A DNA stretch of 64,000 bases from CAWEFA01 sp963851385 (GTDB taxonomy: Bacteria > Bacteroidota > Bacteroidia > Bacteroidales > DTGW01). This document shows, in pieces, positions 10,120 through 19,417 of the stretch. Location of the stretch: assembly GCA_963851385.1 (NCBI GenBank), contig CAWKPE010000031.1:1-64000 (forward strand), in the 5' to 3' direction. Both the position numbers and the translations under genes were made by a program. Each line of letters starts with the position of its first letter. The stretch's first letter is position 1. The notes beneath the pieces are model-generated. The model was not told where the DNA came from. It saw only the letters and a list, made by a program, of their open reading frames with translations, and searched no databases.

Positions 10120-10509
10120 ATGAATATGGCTACCAAAAAAATTACCCAGGATATAAGTAAATTTATTATAATTGGAGACAGAGTTCTTATTAAACCAAAA
10201 TCACTACAGGAACGAACAAGTTCAGGACTTTTTCTTCCACCCGGCGTACAGGAAAAGGAAAATATTCAGTACGGGTATGTAGTAAAAGTTGGACCTGGTT
10301 ATCCTATACCGGTTATTAATGAAACTGACGAGCCTTGGAAAAATAAATCTGATGAAGTGAGATACGTTCCTTTACAGGCTAAGGAAGGTGATTTAGCAGT
10401 ATTTCTTCAAAAAAGTGCTTACGAAATTGAATTTAATAAGGATAAATATTTGATTGTACCTCATTCTGCAATATTGCTGCTTATACGAGACGAGGGATTG
10501 TTTGAATAA
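10120..10509 (+). CDS. divergent GroES-family co-chaperonin
   Basis: 129 residues with the chaperonin-10 fold signature: IGDRVLIKP near the start, a Gly-rich mobile-loop-like segment (ERTSSGLFLPPG), the roof region YGYVVKVGPG, and the C-terminal strands GDLAVFLQKSAYEIEFNKDKYLIVPHSAILLLI. GroES caps the GroEL ring during protein folding. Canonical GroES is about 95 residues, and here an insert follows the VGPG turn (residues about 68-85). No groEL is adjacent, so this is probably an accessory paralogue of the kind found in Bacteroidota, not the main groS. A second in-frame ATG lies two codons downstream of the start chosen. Confidence 0.8.
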   Translation: MNMATKKITQDISKFIIIGDRVLIKPKSLQERTSSGLFLPPGVQEKENIQYGYVVKVGPGYPIPVINETDEPWKNKSDEVRYVPLQAKEGDLAVFLQKSAYEIEFNKDKYLIVPHSAILLLIRDEGLFE

Positions 10510-10516
10510 TAACATT

Positions 10517-13087
10517 TTACCTCACAATCAACACTTTTTTTCTTAGCTCACTGTTATCAATCTGAACTCCGATAAAATAAACTCCAGGTGCTACATTGCT
10601 TAAATTTAAGGGGTATTGATTAGATGTATTTGTGACAAATACTTTTTTTACTAATAGTGCTTGACCCAATACTGAATATAAAGAAATTACAGCATTAGTT
10701 TCTTTTGGATATGAAATCAGAACTGTGAAGTTCCCTTTATTAGGATTAGGAAAAGCTTCGACATTATTGCTATAGAAATCAATATAGCATTTTCCGGTAT
10801 CCCCATTATTACCGTCAAGTTGGAGCCAATATGTTTTACCAGGTTCAACACTCAGATTATTTATTAAAGAGGTTACATCACTTTCAGAGCGATCGTCATT
10901 AGCATCCAAAATATTATATAATGAATTATTTCCTGATAAAATATCCTGGTAATTAGCAGCACCATAGACAGCGATTCTGGTGTCGAAACCTTTTGTAGAA
11001 ATAACCACAATTCCATTGGGAGGTCCCGTAAAAGTGAACCAAATAGTATTATGCAATATTGTACCTGAACTATCAATACACCAGCTTTTGGGATCTAAAC
11101 AACCTTTAATATCCGGATGTGGTTCGTTGACTTCAACAGAAGCACATTGATTTGAAAAGGGACCGTTTTCACCATAATTCAAATGAATTGCATTTGCAAT
11201 ATTATCATTTACAGGAATTAAAACATTTAACTTTATGCTATCGGACGCTGTACATGATCCATGTGAACCAGTCAATTTAACATAAGTTTCAAACGAACCT
11301 AGTTTTAATGCATCTGTATCGAGTGAAAGAAAAATATTATCTGTATTTAACTTGTAATTAATTTTGTCTGAATCTTTAATAAAAAAAGTATAATTAATAG
11401 CTCCGGATTCTTTGAGAGGAATATTATTAAATGCAAATCCGCAAAGCGTTGTATCATTTGTCAGTCCTGATAATTTTACTTCAATGGCACTGCCGGCAGT
11501 AATATAATTCGTTTTTGTCAAAGAATTACTCCCATTTATGTTGGTAGCCGTAAGGGTAACTGAATAGTTTCCTCCAGTGAGAAAGATAACTTCAGGTGAT
11601 ACTGAACTACTATCAGTTCCATCAATGAACTCAACTGTTGAGGGCTCAAAAGACCAATTCCATTGGTTAGGTGCATATTTAGATAAATCTGTAAACCGGA
11701 CCGGTGCATTGATACATACAGTCGTTAAATTTGCTGTAAAATCAGGTAAAGGTTTATATTTTGAATCAAAACCATCAATCGCTAATGTTCCGGTTTTATC
11801 TGGATCAAGCCAATAAGCAAGTTGCTGATTATTGCTGGAATTAAAGTTCCAGGACAGAGAAAACTTACCAAAAAATTCTTGTGGATCAGTGCCTCCATGC
11901 AATTGACCCATTATTCTCTTATTATCATCGAATAAAGGAGAACCTGAGGAACCTTCTTCCACGTCGCCGACATTAAATACAACTTCCCAATGGGTATTAG
12001 GTGCACTTGTTGAAATTACTACATTACTATTATCGGTCCATTGTAATGAACCTGGATATGAAGTAGGGGGATTATAGTCAAGGGCAATACTTTTAAGAGT
12101 ACCTCCAGGATGATGAATACATGTGCCGTTTGCTGAAATTCGTCCACTTGCATCCCAACCTGAATAATAAGGTAAGTATGAAGGAGGTGGCATTTGGTTA
12201 AGCTTTAGCAATGTAAAATCAGAATAAGAGTTTGTTGAAATCAATGAAGATCCTGACATAGTTTGTATTGAAGATGTAAAAGTTCCATTGCAAGAATCGG
12301 ATTCATAATTAAAATATGCTATCAAAGTAGATGCGAGAGTATTTGTACTTAAGCAATGATTAGCCGATAAAAAATAAGGAGTTCCATCACTTCTCACATT
12401 ATTTACTAATGAACCTGAACAGTAGTACATATAAATATTATCATGAAATGTAATTCTGCACACACAATGTTTCACCAATTGCCAATCGGCTCCCTGGGGG
12501 CAATTAATACCAATAAACGTCAGTAGTATTGATTGAATGTCTCTGTATGCCTGAGAAACAGCTCCTATAACCAGTTCACCAGGAAAGTCAGGGTTAAAAG
12601 GTTCAAAATATTCCACGATGGCATTCTTACCTTTAAATTCGGCAATGGCCAATTGGTTATCAGAATTATTATTCAAATATGTAAAAGCTCCCATTAACTG
12701 AGTATGACTGTCATTATAAATAAATACGGAAGCTCCGGGTGGAACCTGGTATTTTGTAAATTGAATTCCAAGAGAATAGGTGAAAGGAGATTTAATAATG
12801 TACCTCCAAATATATCCTTTTCCCGGAATTAAAGTTTTGCAACCCGATGATTTAATATTCACATCAATTTGCTGCAAAACACCATATCTGTTTGAAATAC
12901 CATTTTCATAATCGTCTGCCAGCATTTTTGTTGTGTCAATGCCTTCGAGTAATTTTGATGGTATTACAACATCTGCTTTTGTCTGTATCTTAAAACTTTC
13001 CGGTGTTCCAGGAATTGATATCTGAGAATATATTATTGGCACGTCAATGAAAGAAAGCAACACTAAAAGCCTGAATTTACTTATCAT
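10517..13087 (-). CDS. secreted Lys-C-like serine endopeptidase with PKD domain and T9SS tail
   Basis: 856 residues. The signal peptide covers residues 1-21. The catalytic domain spans about 195-435, with the trypsin-type triad in sequence: His244 in the SANHC motif, Asp290 in YSDFTLLKL and Ser381 in GSSGSP. Paired cysteines and the CSGSLVNN..S.GTPYFL segment resemble lysyl endopeptidases. A PKD domain follows (about 448-540, PDFTANLTTVC ... GGNYSVTLTATN), then a pre-peptidase-like domain (about 640-770) and a C-terminal sorting domain (AFPNPNKGNF ... KKVLIVR). It is probably exported by T9SS to degrade extracellular protein. Its start overlaps the stop of the upstream DUF2905 gene by 4 bases, indicating co-transcription. 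The convergent GroES-like gene ends 7 bases away. Confidence 0.9.
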   Translation of the reverse strand: MISKFRLLVLLSFIDVPIIYSQISIPGTPESFKIQTKADVVIPSKLLEGIDTTKMLADDYENGISNRYGVLQQIDVNIKSSGCKTLIPGKGYIWRYIIKSPFTYSLGIQFTKYQVPPGASVFIYNDSHTQLMGAFTYLNNNSDNQLAIAEFKGKNAIVEYFEPFNPDFPGELVIGAVSQAYRDIQSILLTFIGINCPQGADWQLVKHCVCRITFHDNIYMYYCSGSLVNNVRSDGTPYFLSANHCLSTNTLASTLIAYFNYESDSCNGTFTSSIQTMSGSSLISTNSYSDFTLLKLNQMPPPSYLPYYSGWDASGRISANGTCIHHPGGTLKSIALDYNPPTSYPGSLQWTDNSNVVISTSAPNTHWEVVFNVGDVEEGSSGSPLFDDNKRIMGQLHGGTDPQEFFGKFSLSWNFNSSNNQQLAYWLDPDKTGTLAIDGFDSKYKPLPDFTANLTTVCINAPVRFTDLSKYAPNQWNWSFEPSTVEFIDGTDSSSVSPEVIFLTGGNYSVTLTATNINGSNSLTKTNYITAGSAIEVKLSGLTNDTTLCGFAFNNIPLKESGAINYTFFIKDSDKINYKLNTDNIFLSLDTDALKLGSFETYVKLTGSHGSCTASDSIKLNVLIPVNDNIANAIHLNYGENGPFSNQCASVEVNEPHPDIKGCLDPKSWCIDSSGTILHNTIWFTFTGPPNGIVVISTKGFDTRIAVYGAANYQDILSGNNSLYNILDANDDRSESDVTSLINNLSVEPGKTYWLQLDGNNGDTGKCYIDFYSNNVEAFPNPNKGNFTVLISYPKETNAVISLYSVLGQALLVKKVFVTNTSNQYPLNLSNVAPGVYFIGVQIDNSELRKKVLIVR

Positions 13088-13305
13088 TTGAAATATTGAA
13101 TAATTTTAATAATGAGACTAACTAAAATACTAATAATTATCATAGTTGTCAAAGGAAAATAAAATTTAAAATTTTCTTTCTCAACTCTTATGTCTCCTGG
13201 CAAACGTCCAATCCAGTGAAGCTTGCTGCCAGCAAAATATATTAGAATACCAAATATAACCAGAATCAATCCTATTGTAATAATATATTTGGCCAATTGT
13301 TGCAT
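13084..13305 (-). CDS. DUF2905 family small membrane protein
   Basis: 73 residues with two hydrophobic segments (about 8-26 and 50-68) separated by the conserved loop LHWIGRLPGDIRVEKENFKFYFPL, which is the DUF2905 signature. These are inner-membrane proteins of unknown function found widely in bacteria. The gene overlaps the following protease gene by 4 bases (ATGA), so the two are translated from one message; the functional link, if any, is unknown. Confidence 0.85.
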   Translation of the reverse strand: MQQLAKYIITIGLILVIFGILIYFAGSKLHWIGRLPGDIRVEKENFKFYFPLTTMIIISILVSLIIKIIQYFK

Positions 13306-13502
13306 AGAGTATTTTTTAATTATAAGCTAAATTAATTATAAAAATAAAAATTAATTATAAAATACAGTTATTAAGCAGTTAAACCTAATTCAAAGGGCAT
13401 TTATATTATTAGTCAATCATCAAAAAATTAATATCATTTAACAGGTTTTACAAATAACTTGTTTAAAATATTTTAACAAAAAATTCTAAAATTTCAACTT
13501 CC

Positions 13503-14228
13503 CTAGTCAAATACCTCCTTTAATACCTGAAGCGATTTAACAATTCCCATGCCTTCGATATGTAACCTATAATATTCAACCAATTTTTCTAATAAATATT
13601 GTCTTGATGTTCTTGTAAGAATTATAGTGTCAAGTTCATCAAATCCCTTATTAATAATTGATGCAAAAATTTTAGATTCTTCTATATGTATATAATGCCC
13701 GTGTAAAGGAGCTTCAGAAACAAATCGTCCATTCAGAAGATCAAAGACCGGTTCATCAGAAGAAAAATTATTCAAAGGATAAAATCCTGTAAATTTTGAC
13801 AATTGAAATAAAAACACAAGATGGAAAGCAGAAACATTTTTTAATTTTAGATCAAGAATTTGTAAAGTATTAAAAATAAAATTGAATAACCGGGGGTTAG
13901 CTTCTTCTTCTCTTAAAGCACGGTAAAGCACTTCAGAAAGAAATACAACAATTGCTTTTTTTTGTGGATTAAACGGAATCTGACTGTACAATGGGATGTT
14001 TTGAGCTTCATTAATTTTTTGCAAATTACTTCCAGGTTTATGATATACTTCCATTTCCAAAAGATTTAATGGATAGAAAAGAGAAATATTCACCAGATTT
14101 TTTTTTCTGTATACTCCTTTAACCATATAAGATTGCCTGCCAAATTTTTCAGTATAAATATGGGCTATTATGCTGGTATCATTATATTTTATTGAGTGTA
14201 ATGCAACTCCTCGTGTTTTATGCAGCAT
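13503..14228 (-). CDS. recO: DNA repair protein RecO
   Basis: 241 residues. The N-terminal OB fold begins with LHKTRGVALHSIKYNDTSIIAHIYTEKFGRQSYMVKGVYRKKN, typical of RecO, and a helical C-terminal region follows (FLSEVLYRALREEE ... LLEKLVEYYRLHIEG). RecO binds single-stranded DNA and, with RecR, loads RecA onto SSB-coated gaps. The C-terminal CxxC-type zinc ligands of some RecO proteins are not evident, which is common in this phylum. The gene stands alone, with 197 bp of featureless AT-rich DNA between it and the next gene downstream. Confidence 0.88.
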   Translation of the reverse strand: MLHKTRGVALHSIKYNDTSIIAHIYTEKFGRQSYMVKGVYRKKNLVNISLFYPLNLLEMEVYHKPGSNLQKINEAQNIPLYSQIPFNPQKKAIVVFLSEVLYRALREEEANPRLFNFIFNTLQILDLKLKNVSAFHLVFLFQLSKFTGFYPLNNFSSDEPVFDLLNGRFVSEAPLHGHYIHIEESKIFASIINKGFDELDTIILTRTSRQYLLEKLVEYYRLHIEGMGIVKSLQVLKEVFD

Positions 14229-14274
14229 GAGATTTTCTCCAGTAAAATTATAAGCAAAATAACGAATATTCTTT

Positions 14275-14349
14275 GAGAAGATGTGAATTGAGAAGATGTG
14301 AATTGAGAAGATGTGAATTGAGAAGATGTGAATTGAGAAGATGTGAATA
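14275..14349. repeat. five tandem copies of a 15-bp unit
   Basis: The unit GAGAAGATGTGAATT is repeated five times head to tail; the first four copies are identical and the fifth ends GAATA. It lies between the divergent starts of recO and the GH3-family gene. Each copy contains ATG-TGA, so it is not coding. Perfect short tandem repeats in this position could vary in copy number by slippage and change promoter spacing. Confidence 0.95.
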
Positions 14350-14517
14350 TTATTATTATCAGGTCTAAATTTGAAAATTAAGATTACTACTATTTTTGTG
14401 GTATCTGTTATCCTGCATCCTGTATCTGACCTCCGTCGTCTTTCGTCAGTTGTTTGTCATTTTGTATACTTCATGTTTTATGTTATTTTTGAGAAAATAT
14501 GTTTTCTATTTAACAAG

Positions 14518-16035
14518 ATGCCTGTAATAAATAAAATCATAAAATTGTTTGATAAAAAGCGATTGCAGCAGATTGATCAATTTGCAATGCGACCTTTTGA
14601 AATTCAGGAGGCACAGTTAAAAAATTTACTTTCAACGGCTGGCAAAACTGAATGGGGAAAGCAATTCAATTATTGCACAATTAATAGTATTGAAGAATAT
14701 CAAAAAAGAGTTCCGTTGCAGAAATATGAGGAATTCTGCGATATTATTAACCGTGTAAGAACAGGAGAACAAAATATTTTATGGCCCGGTACAATAAAAA
14801 TGTTTGCGAAATCATCGGGTACCACCAATGACAGAAGCAAGTTTATTCCTGTCAGTTTAGAATCATTAAAGCGTTGTCATTATAGAGGTGGGAAAGATGT
14901 AGTTTTATTATATAACAGAAGTTATCCTGAGAATAAATTGCTTTCAGGAAAAACTTTAACATTGGCAGGGAGTTGTAAGGAAGATCAGTATAATAAAAAT
15001 TTTATCTCTGGAGATTTGTCGGCAATAATGATTAATAATCTTCCCATTTGGGCCGACTTAATTAGAACGCCAAAAGCTCAAATAGCACTAATTCAAAAAT
15101 GGGAAGAAAAACTTGATAAACTTAGCAAGTCGGCTATTCGTGAAAATGTAACGGCAATTGCAGGAGTGCCATCATGGAACCTGGTTATGTTAAAATATAT
15201 TCTTGAATTTACTGGTAAGAAGAATTTGTTAGAAATATGGCCAAATTTGGAATTGTTTATGCATGGTGGAATAAATTTCTCCCCATACATTGAGATATTT
15301 AAACAATTAATACCTTCAAAAGAAATGCATTATATGGAGACATATAACGCTTCAGAAGGATTCTTTGCTATTCAGGACAATTTATCGGATCCCGGTTTAT
15401 TGTTAATGCTTGATTATGGAATATTTTACGAGTTCATTCCATTGGATCAATATAATCAGGGAAACTTTAAAGCTTATCATATTGGCGAAGTTCAAAAAGA
15501 TATAAATTATGCAATGGTAATTTCTACAAGTGGTGGCCTTTGGCGATATAGTGTAGGTGATACGATAATGTTTACTTCATTGTACCCTCATAAGATTGCA
15601 ATTACTGGTCGCACAAAACATTTTATCAATGCATTTGGTGAGGAATTAATTGTAGATAATGCTGAAAAATCATTATTAGTTGCATGTCAATCAACCGGTG
15701 CTATTATTCATGAGTACACAGCTGCGCCCGTCTATATGGATAAAAATTCTAAAGGATATCATGAATGGTTAATTGAATTTGAAAAAGATCCTGATGATTT
15801 TGAAAAATTCAAATTGGTACTTGACAAAACTTTAATAAGTTTAAACTCCGATTATGAAGCAAAAAGATATAATAATATAACTTTAGATGTACCGGTAATA
15901 AAAAAACTTAGAAAAGGTGCTTTTTACAAATGGTTTAGCGAAAAAGACAAATTGGGAGGGCAAAACAAGATGCCGCGGCTTTCGAACGATAGAAAATATG
16001 CTGATGAATTGCTGAAGTTAAATGAAAGCATTTAA
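14518..16035 (+). CDS. GH3-family acyl-adenylating enzyme (auxin-responsive GH3-like)
   Basis: 505 residues from the ATG at 14518. The ORF is open back to 14371, but the extra 49 residues lack family similarity and 505 is the normal length. Motifs of the GH3/ANL adenylase fold are present: the phosphate-binding loop KSSGTTNDRSKFIP (about residues 97-110), METYNASEGFFA and the TGRTKHFINAFGEELI segment. Plant GH3 enzymes conjugate acyl acids to amino acids through acyl-adenylates; the bacterial substrate is not known. A 15-bp tandem repeat lies in the upstream region. Confidence 0.88.
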   Translation: MPVINKIIKLFDKKRLQQIDQFAMRPFEIQEAQLKNLLSTAGKTEWGKQFNYCTINSIEEYQKRVPLQKYEEFCDIINRVRTGEQNILWPGTIKMFAKSSGTTNDRSKFIPVSLESLKRCHYRGGKDVVLLYNRSYPENKLLSGKTLTLAGSCKEDQYNKNFISGDLSAIMINNLPIWADLIRTPKAQIALIQKWEEKLDKLSKSAIRENVTAIAGVPSWNLVMLKYILEFTGKKNLLEIWPNLELFMHGGINFSPYIEIFKQLIPSKEMHYMETYNASEGFFAIQDNLSDPGLLLMLDYGIFYEFIPLDQYNQGNFKAYHIGEVQKDINYAMVISTSGGLWRYSVGDTIMFTSLYPHKIAITGRTKHFINAFGEELIVDNAEKSLLVACQSTGAIIHEYTAAPVYMDKNSKGYHEWLIEFEKDPDDFEKFKLVLDKTLISLNSDYEAKRYNNITLDVPVIKKLRKGAFYKWFSEKDKLGGQNKMPRLSNDRKYADELLKLNESI

Positions 16036-16262
16036 TAAATAATAGGCAAAAGTTAAAAACCAAGTGTATCTATTTTATGGGTTTGAATTTTGTGTTTTGT
16101 CTGACAAAGATTTAAATTGTAAATTAGCTGTAAAAGAGTTTCAATTTAATTTTAAATTTGATTAATTCGAAATTCTAATGATTAACCGAAAAATTATGTT
16201 AATATCAGCAAAAATTTTAGATAATGACTGATGACTAATGTATAATATCTAACAACAAAAAT

Positions 16263-16877
16263 ATGCATATAGCAATTGGAGGAAATATAGGATCGGGAAA
16301 AACATCTTTAACGGAATTGTCATCAAAACATTATGGATGGAAGGCTCATTACGAGAATGTAGATGATAATCCATATCTCACGGAGTTTTATGAAGACATG
16401 CAAAGATGGTCGTTCAATTTGCAGATTTTTTTTGTCAAAAGCAGGTTTGAACAAATACTAAAAATTCATCAATCCAAAGAAACAGTAGTGCAAGATCGCA
16501 CAATTTATGAAGATGCATATATTTTCGCTCCTAACTTACATGCAATGGGGTTAATGTCGACCCGTGACTTTGAGACTTATTCAAGCCTTTTTAACTTAAT
16601 GGTTTCCCTTGTTAAACCTCCTGACTTATTAATTTACCTCCGTGCAACAGTACCTACACTGGTTCATCAAATCCAGAAACGGGGCAGGAAATATGAAGCT
16701 TCAATACGACTTGATTATCTTCAGCGGCTGAATGAACGTTATGAGGCATGGATTGAAAATTATAACCTTGGTAAAATGTTGATTATTGATGTAGACACTT
16801 ACAATTTTGTCGAAAACCCTGAAGATATGAGTTACGTAATAGATAAAATTGATGCTGATATTCATGGGTTGTTCTAA
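16263..16877 (+). CDS. deoxynucleoside kinase
   Basis: 204 residues. The Walker A motif GGNIGSGKTSL occupies residues 6-16. The family's ExxDDNPYL segment follows, then the substrate-binding Q.WSFNLQIFFVKSRF, the DRTIYED motif (about residues 79-85) and the arginine-rich lid QKRGRKYE. This is the dNK / deoxyguanosine-deoxyadenosine kinase family, which phosphorylates deoxynucleosides in dNTP salvage; the exact base preference cannot be read from sequence. It is a single gene with an AT-rich 227-bp leader region. Confidence 0.9.
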   Translation: MHIAIGGNIGSGKTSLTELSSKHYGWKAHYENVDDNPYLTEFYEDMQRWSFNLQIFFVKSRFEQILKIHQSKETVVQDRTIYEDAYIFAPNLHAMGLMSTRDFETYSSLFNLMVSLVKPPDLLIYLRATVPTLVHQIQKRGRKYEASIRLDYLQRLNERYEAWIENYNLGKMLIIDVDTYNFVENPEDMSYVIDKIDADIHGLF

Positions 16878-16936
16878 AACATATTATTTTAAGGAAACAT
16901 TTTTGATTTTCTGTATCTTATAAATAGAATGTATTA

Positions 16937-17563
16937 ATGCTGACTATTGATGATATAGTTAAGGGCTGTAAACAATATAATAAGGCATATCAACATTTGT
17001 TGTATGAAAAGTATGCTTCAGAAATTAGAAATTTATGCTATCGATATATTAATAATGTTAATTATTTAGATGACGTGATACATGACGGATTTATAAAAGT
17101 ATTTATGAATATTTGGCAGTATTCGGGAAAAGGTTCATTTGAAGGTTGGATGAAAAAAATATTTATTAATACAACGTTAAAACATAACTTAAAACGAAAA
17201 AAAATAAGCACCCACATTAATATAGATAAAATTAGTAAAGTTGAGGATGATGAGCAAGTACAAATTATTGAAAGTAATTTTATTGTAAACGATGAAAATA
17301 GCAATTATGATATTCATGAGAATGTTTTCGAGACAAATCAAATTGCTGATTTTTCAGAACAGGAAATTCTGGAAATAATAAAAAACATTCCGGAAAAACT
17401 TAGAGTAGTTTTTAATCTTTACTGTATTGAAGATTTCAGTCATGATGAAATAGCAGAAATATTAAAAATTGATTCGATAACTTCGAGAACCAGGCTTTTA
17501 AGAGCGAGAAATTGCATTAAAAAAGAATTAAACGAACTATGTCTTTCAAAAAACCGTATATAG
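16937..17563 (+). CDS. ECF-type RNA polymerase sigma factor
   Basis: 208 residues. Sigma region 2 (YEKYASEIRNLCYRYINNVNYLDDVIHDGFIKVFMNIWQYSG) and region 4 (IPEKLRVVFNLYCIEDFSHDEIAEILKIDSITSRTRLLRARNCIKKEL) are clear, joined by an Asn/Glu-rich linker of about 50 residues that is longer than usual. It should recruit RNA polymerase to an envelope-response regulon. The next gene begins 7 bases downstream and encodes a one-pass membrane protein in the position of an anti-sigma factor. Confidence 0.88.
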   Translation: MLTIDDIVKGCKQYNKAYQHLLYEKYASEIRNLCYRYINNVNYLDDVIHDGFIKVFMNIWQYSGKGSFEGWMKKIFINTTLKHNLKRKKISTHINIDKISKVEDDEQVQIIESNFIVNDENSNYDIHENVFETNQIADFSEQEILEIIKNIPEKLRVVFNLYCIEDFSHDEIAEILKIDSITSRTRLLRARNCIKKELNELCLSKNRI

Positions 17564-17570
17564 GGCTATT

Positions 17571-18152
17571 ATGAATAATAAATTAGACGATATTGATTTA
17601 ATTATTAAACAAAAACTCACTAATATTGCGTTTGACGTACCGGAGAATGAGTGGTTCTTGCTTAATAAAGCAATGTCGTTTAAAAGTTTCTTTAAGTTCA
17701 ATTATAATCATTTTAATATTTATTATGCGGGTGCAATAGCAACTTTAATAATAGCTTTCAGCTTTCAGTTCGCACAAAATTGCAAGTTAAAGTCTGATAT
17801 AAAGAGATTGGAAAAGATTATTGAGAACAAAAAAACAGTTCCAGTCCTTTCAGCCCCAGCATTTAATCCCTCAAATAATAGAACCACAAGTATACCTGAG
17901 GTCCCAATTAAGAAAGAACATAGTACTTCAAAGAATTATCATATAAATAAGTTGCCAGTTAATGAATTAATTAATACTAACGAAGTGATTAACGATTCTG
18001 CGTCAAACGTTGCTAAACCAGTTATTCAAAATAAAGATACAGCCCATCAGATAAATCAGGTAAATAAAAAGATTTTTAAGAAAAAGATTTACATAAAAAA
18101 TAATATTGTTATTTTAAGTGATACAATAATTAGATATAAAACAGATCATTAG
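17571..18152 (+). CDS. single-pass membrane protein, probable anti-sigma factor
   Basis: 193 residues with a short cytoplasmic N-terminus (DDIDLIIKQKLTNIAFDVPENEWFLLNKAM), one membrane segment (about 52-67) and a polar, Asn/Lys-rich outer part. The N-terminal 'VPENEW..L' pattern recurs in Bacteroidota proteins encoded behind ECF sigma factors. It lies 7 bases after the sigma gene and 57 bases before an outer-membrane-type protein, so it is probably the regulator of that sigma factor. There is no FecR or zinc anti-sigma motif; the role is inferred from position. Confidence 0.6.
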   Translation: MNNKLDDIDLIIKQKLTNIAFDVPENEWFLLNKAMSFKSFFKFNYNHFNIYYAGAIATLIIAFSFQFAQNCKLKSDIKRLEKIIENKKTVPVLSAPAFNPSNNRTTSIPEVPIKKEHSTSKNYHINKLPVNELINTNEVINDSASNVAKPVIQNKDTAHQINQVNKKIFKKKIYIKNNIVILSDTIIRYKTDH

Positions 18153-18209
18153 TTAAATTTTAATAAAAGCTGTTAAGTTTGCCTTTTAAGATTTTATATT
18201 TTAATTGTT

Positions 18210-19115
18210 ATGCTCAGGATACTCAAAGTATCATTTTTTTTTATTGGTCTGCATTTTTTGCCGAATTCTGTTTTTGCACACAAATTCAAAAATTCTCAGA
18301 ATAATCGGTTTTTATCCGATTCAGTTCATGAAAACATAATTGTTGTTTATGATACAGTTTTGTTACCTCCGGATACTATTCGAATAACAGATACAGTAGC
18401 TATTGCTAAAAACACTAAACATAAACCTTTAAATAAAAAAGGAATAAGCACTATTAACAGGAATTTGAAAAGCAAGGATCAAAATAAGCAATCAAAATAT
18501 ACTCTGTCAATTTGTTTTTCACCTTTTATTACTGCTCAAAATTTTTTTACCGGGAATTTTGGGGACAGCGTAAAATTCTCCTCTAAACAGCCTGTAAATT
18601 TTTATTATGAAATTTCATCCGGGTTAAGGTTTAATAATTGGATTTTATTTGCGGGGCTTAATTTTACAAGTTTCTCCGAGATAAGCAAAAAAGAAGTATC
18701 TGAAACTAAAAATGTGACAACAGTAAATGACTTTGATACTACTTATAATATCCTTACCAGCAGACAAATTAAAAACTATTTTTGCTATGCGGGGATTTTA
18801 TTTGGTGTTTCTTATAATTTTGAAAAACGTAAGTTCATTTTCTGTCCCCAAACTTCTTTAGGTGTTAGCAGGAAATTACCAAATAATGCTTACAAATTTG
18901 ATGATGGAATTAATGTCAAATACTTAACCGCTGACGAGCAAACGGATTATGTTCTTTCATTATCTTTGTCACCGTCAATAGCATTTAAAGCAACAGAAAA
19001 TTTTTTAATATTGCTTTTGCCTGCATATAATTATAATGTTAAGGGGAATAATGTTTTTCCTATTACCTACAGCCATAATTTCAGGTTGGGGATAGGTATG
19101 AAATTTGAACTTTAA
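18210..19115 (+). CDS. outer-membrane beta-barrel-like protein in sigma operon
   Basis: 301 residues. The signal peptide is about residues 1-23 (ending VFAHK). A polar linker (about 24-100) follows, and from about 105 to the end come alternating hydrophobic/polar strands (YTLSICFSPFITAQNFF, FYYEISSGLRFNNWILFAGLNFTSF, CYAGILFGVSYNFE) ending GIGMKFEL, typical of a small porin-like barrel. It follows the sigma and probable anti-sigma genes and is likely co-transcribed, perhaps as the sensed or regulated envelope component. No named family is recognised. Confidence 0.65.
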   Translation: MLRILKVSFFFIGLHFLPNSVFAHKFKNSQNNRFLSDSVHENIIVVYDTVLLPPDTIRITDTVAIAKNTKHKPLNKKGISTINRNLKSKDQNKQSKYTLSICFSPFITAQNFFTGNFGDSVKFSSKQPVNFYYEISSGLRFNNWILFAGLNFTSFSEISKKEVSETKNVTTVNDFDTTYNILTSRQIKNYFCYAGILFGVSYNFEKRKFIFCPQTSLGVSRKLPNNAYKFDDGINVKYLTADEQTDYVLSLSLSPSIAFKATENFLILLLPAYNYNVKGNNVFPITYSHNFRLGIGMKFEL

Positions 19116-19129
19116 AATCTATCGTTGAT

Positions 19130-19150
19130 ATCAAAAAAATATTTTTTGAT
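19130..19150 (+). terminator. weak AT-only hairpin after the sigma operon
   Basis: ATCAAAAAA and TTTTTTGAT flank a 3-base loop and are followed by TTTT, 15 bases after the stop. The stem is nearly all A-T, so it is a weak candidate. The rest of 19151-19417 shows no gene. Confidence 0.35.
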
Positions 19151-19417
19151 TTTTCAGGGAACATTTTACTTCTTATGGGTCTAGTTATTATAGGGTATAT
19201 TTATTTTAATTAAAATATCCGTAAGTTGTTATGAAAATTAATACAAGCCACAATAAAACTTATCATCAGATAAGAATCAAAGAACATGCCCGGGGTTCAG
19301 AAATAATGTACTTTGTGCTGCTTATCTTTTGTATTCGGGTAGTCTATAATGTTCCAAATGGCTAAACTTGCGGATATTTTTTAAATAAAAAAATTACTTG
19401 TAATGAAGCAAACATAA

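Noticed and set aside
14275..14349. Possible small CRISPR array
   Set aside because: The units are contiguous 15-mers with no spacers, and no cas genes are present.
14371..14517. 49-residue N-terminal extension of the GH3-family protein
   Set aside because: It has no family similarity; the Met at 14518 gives the normal length and N-terminus.
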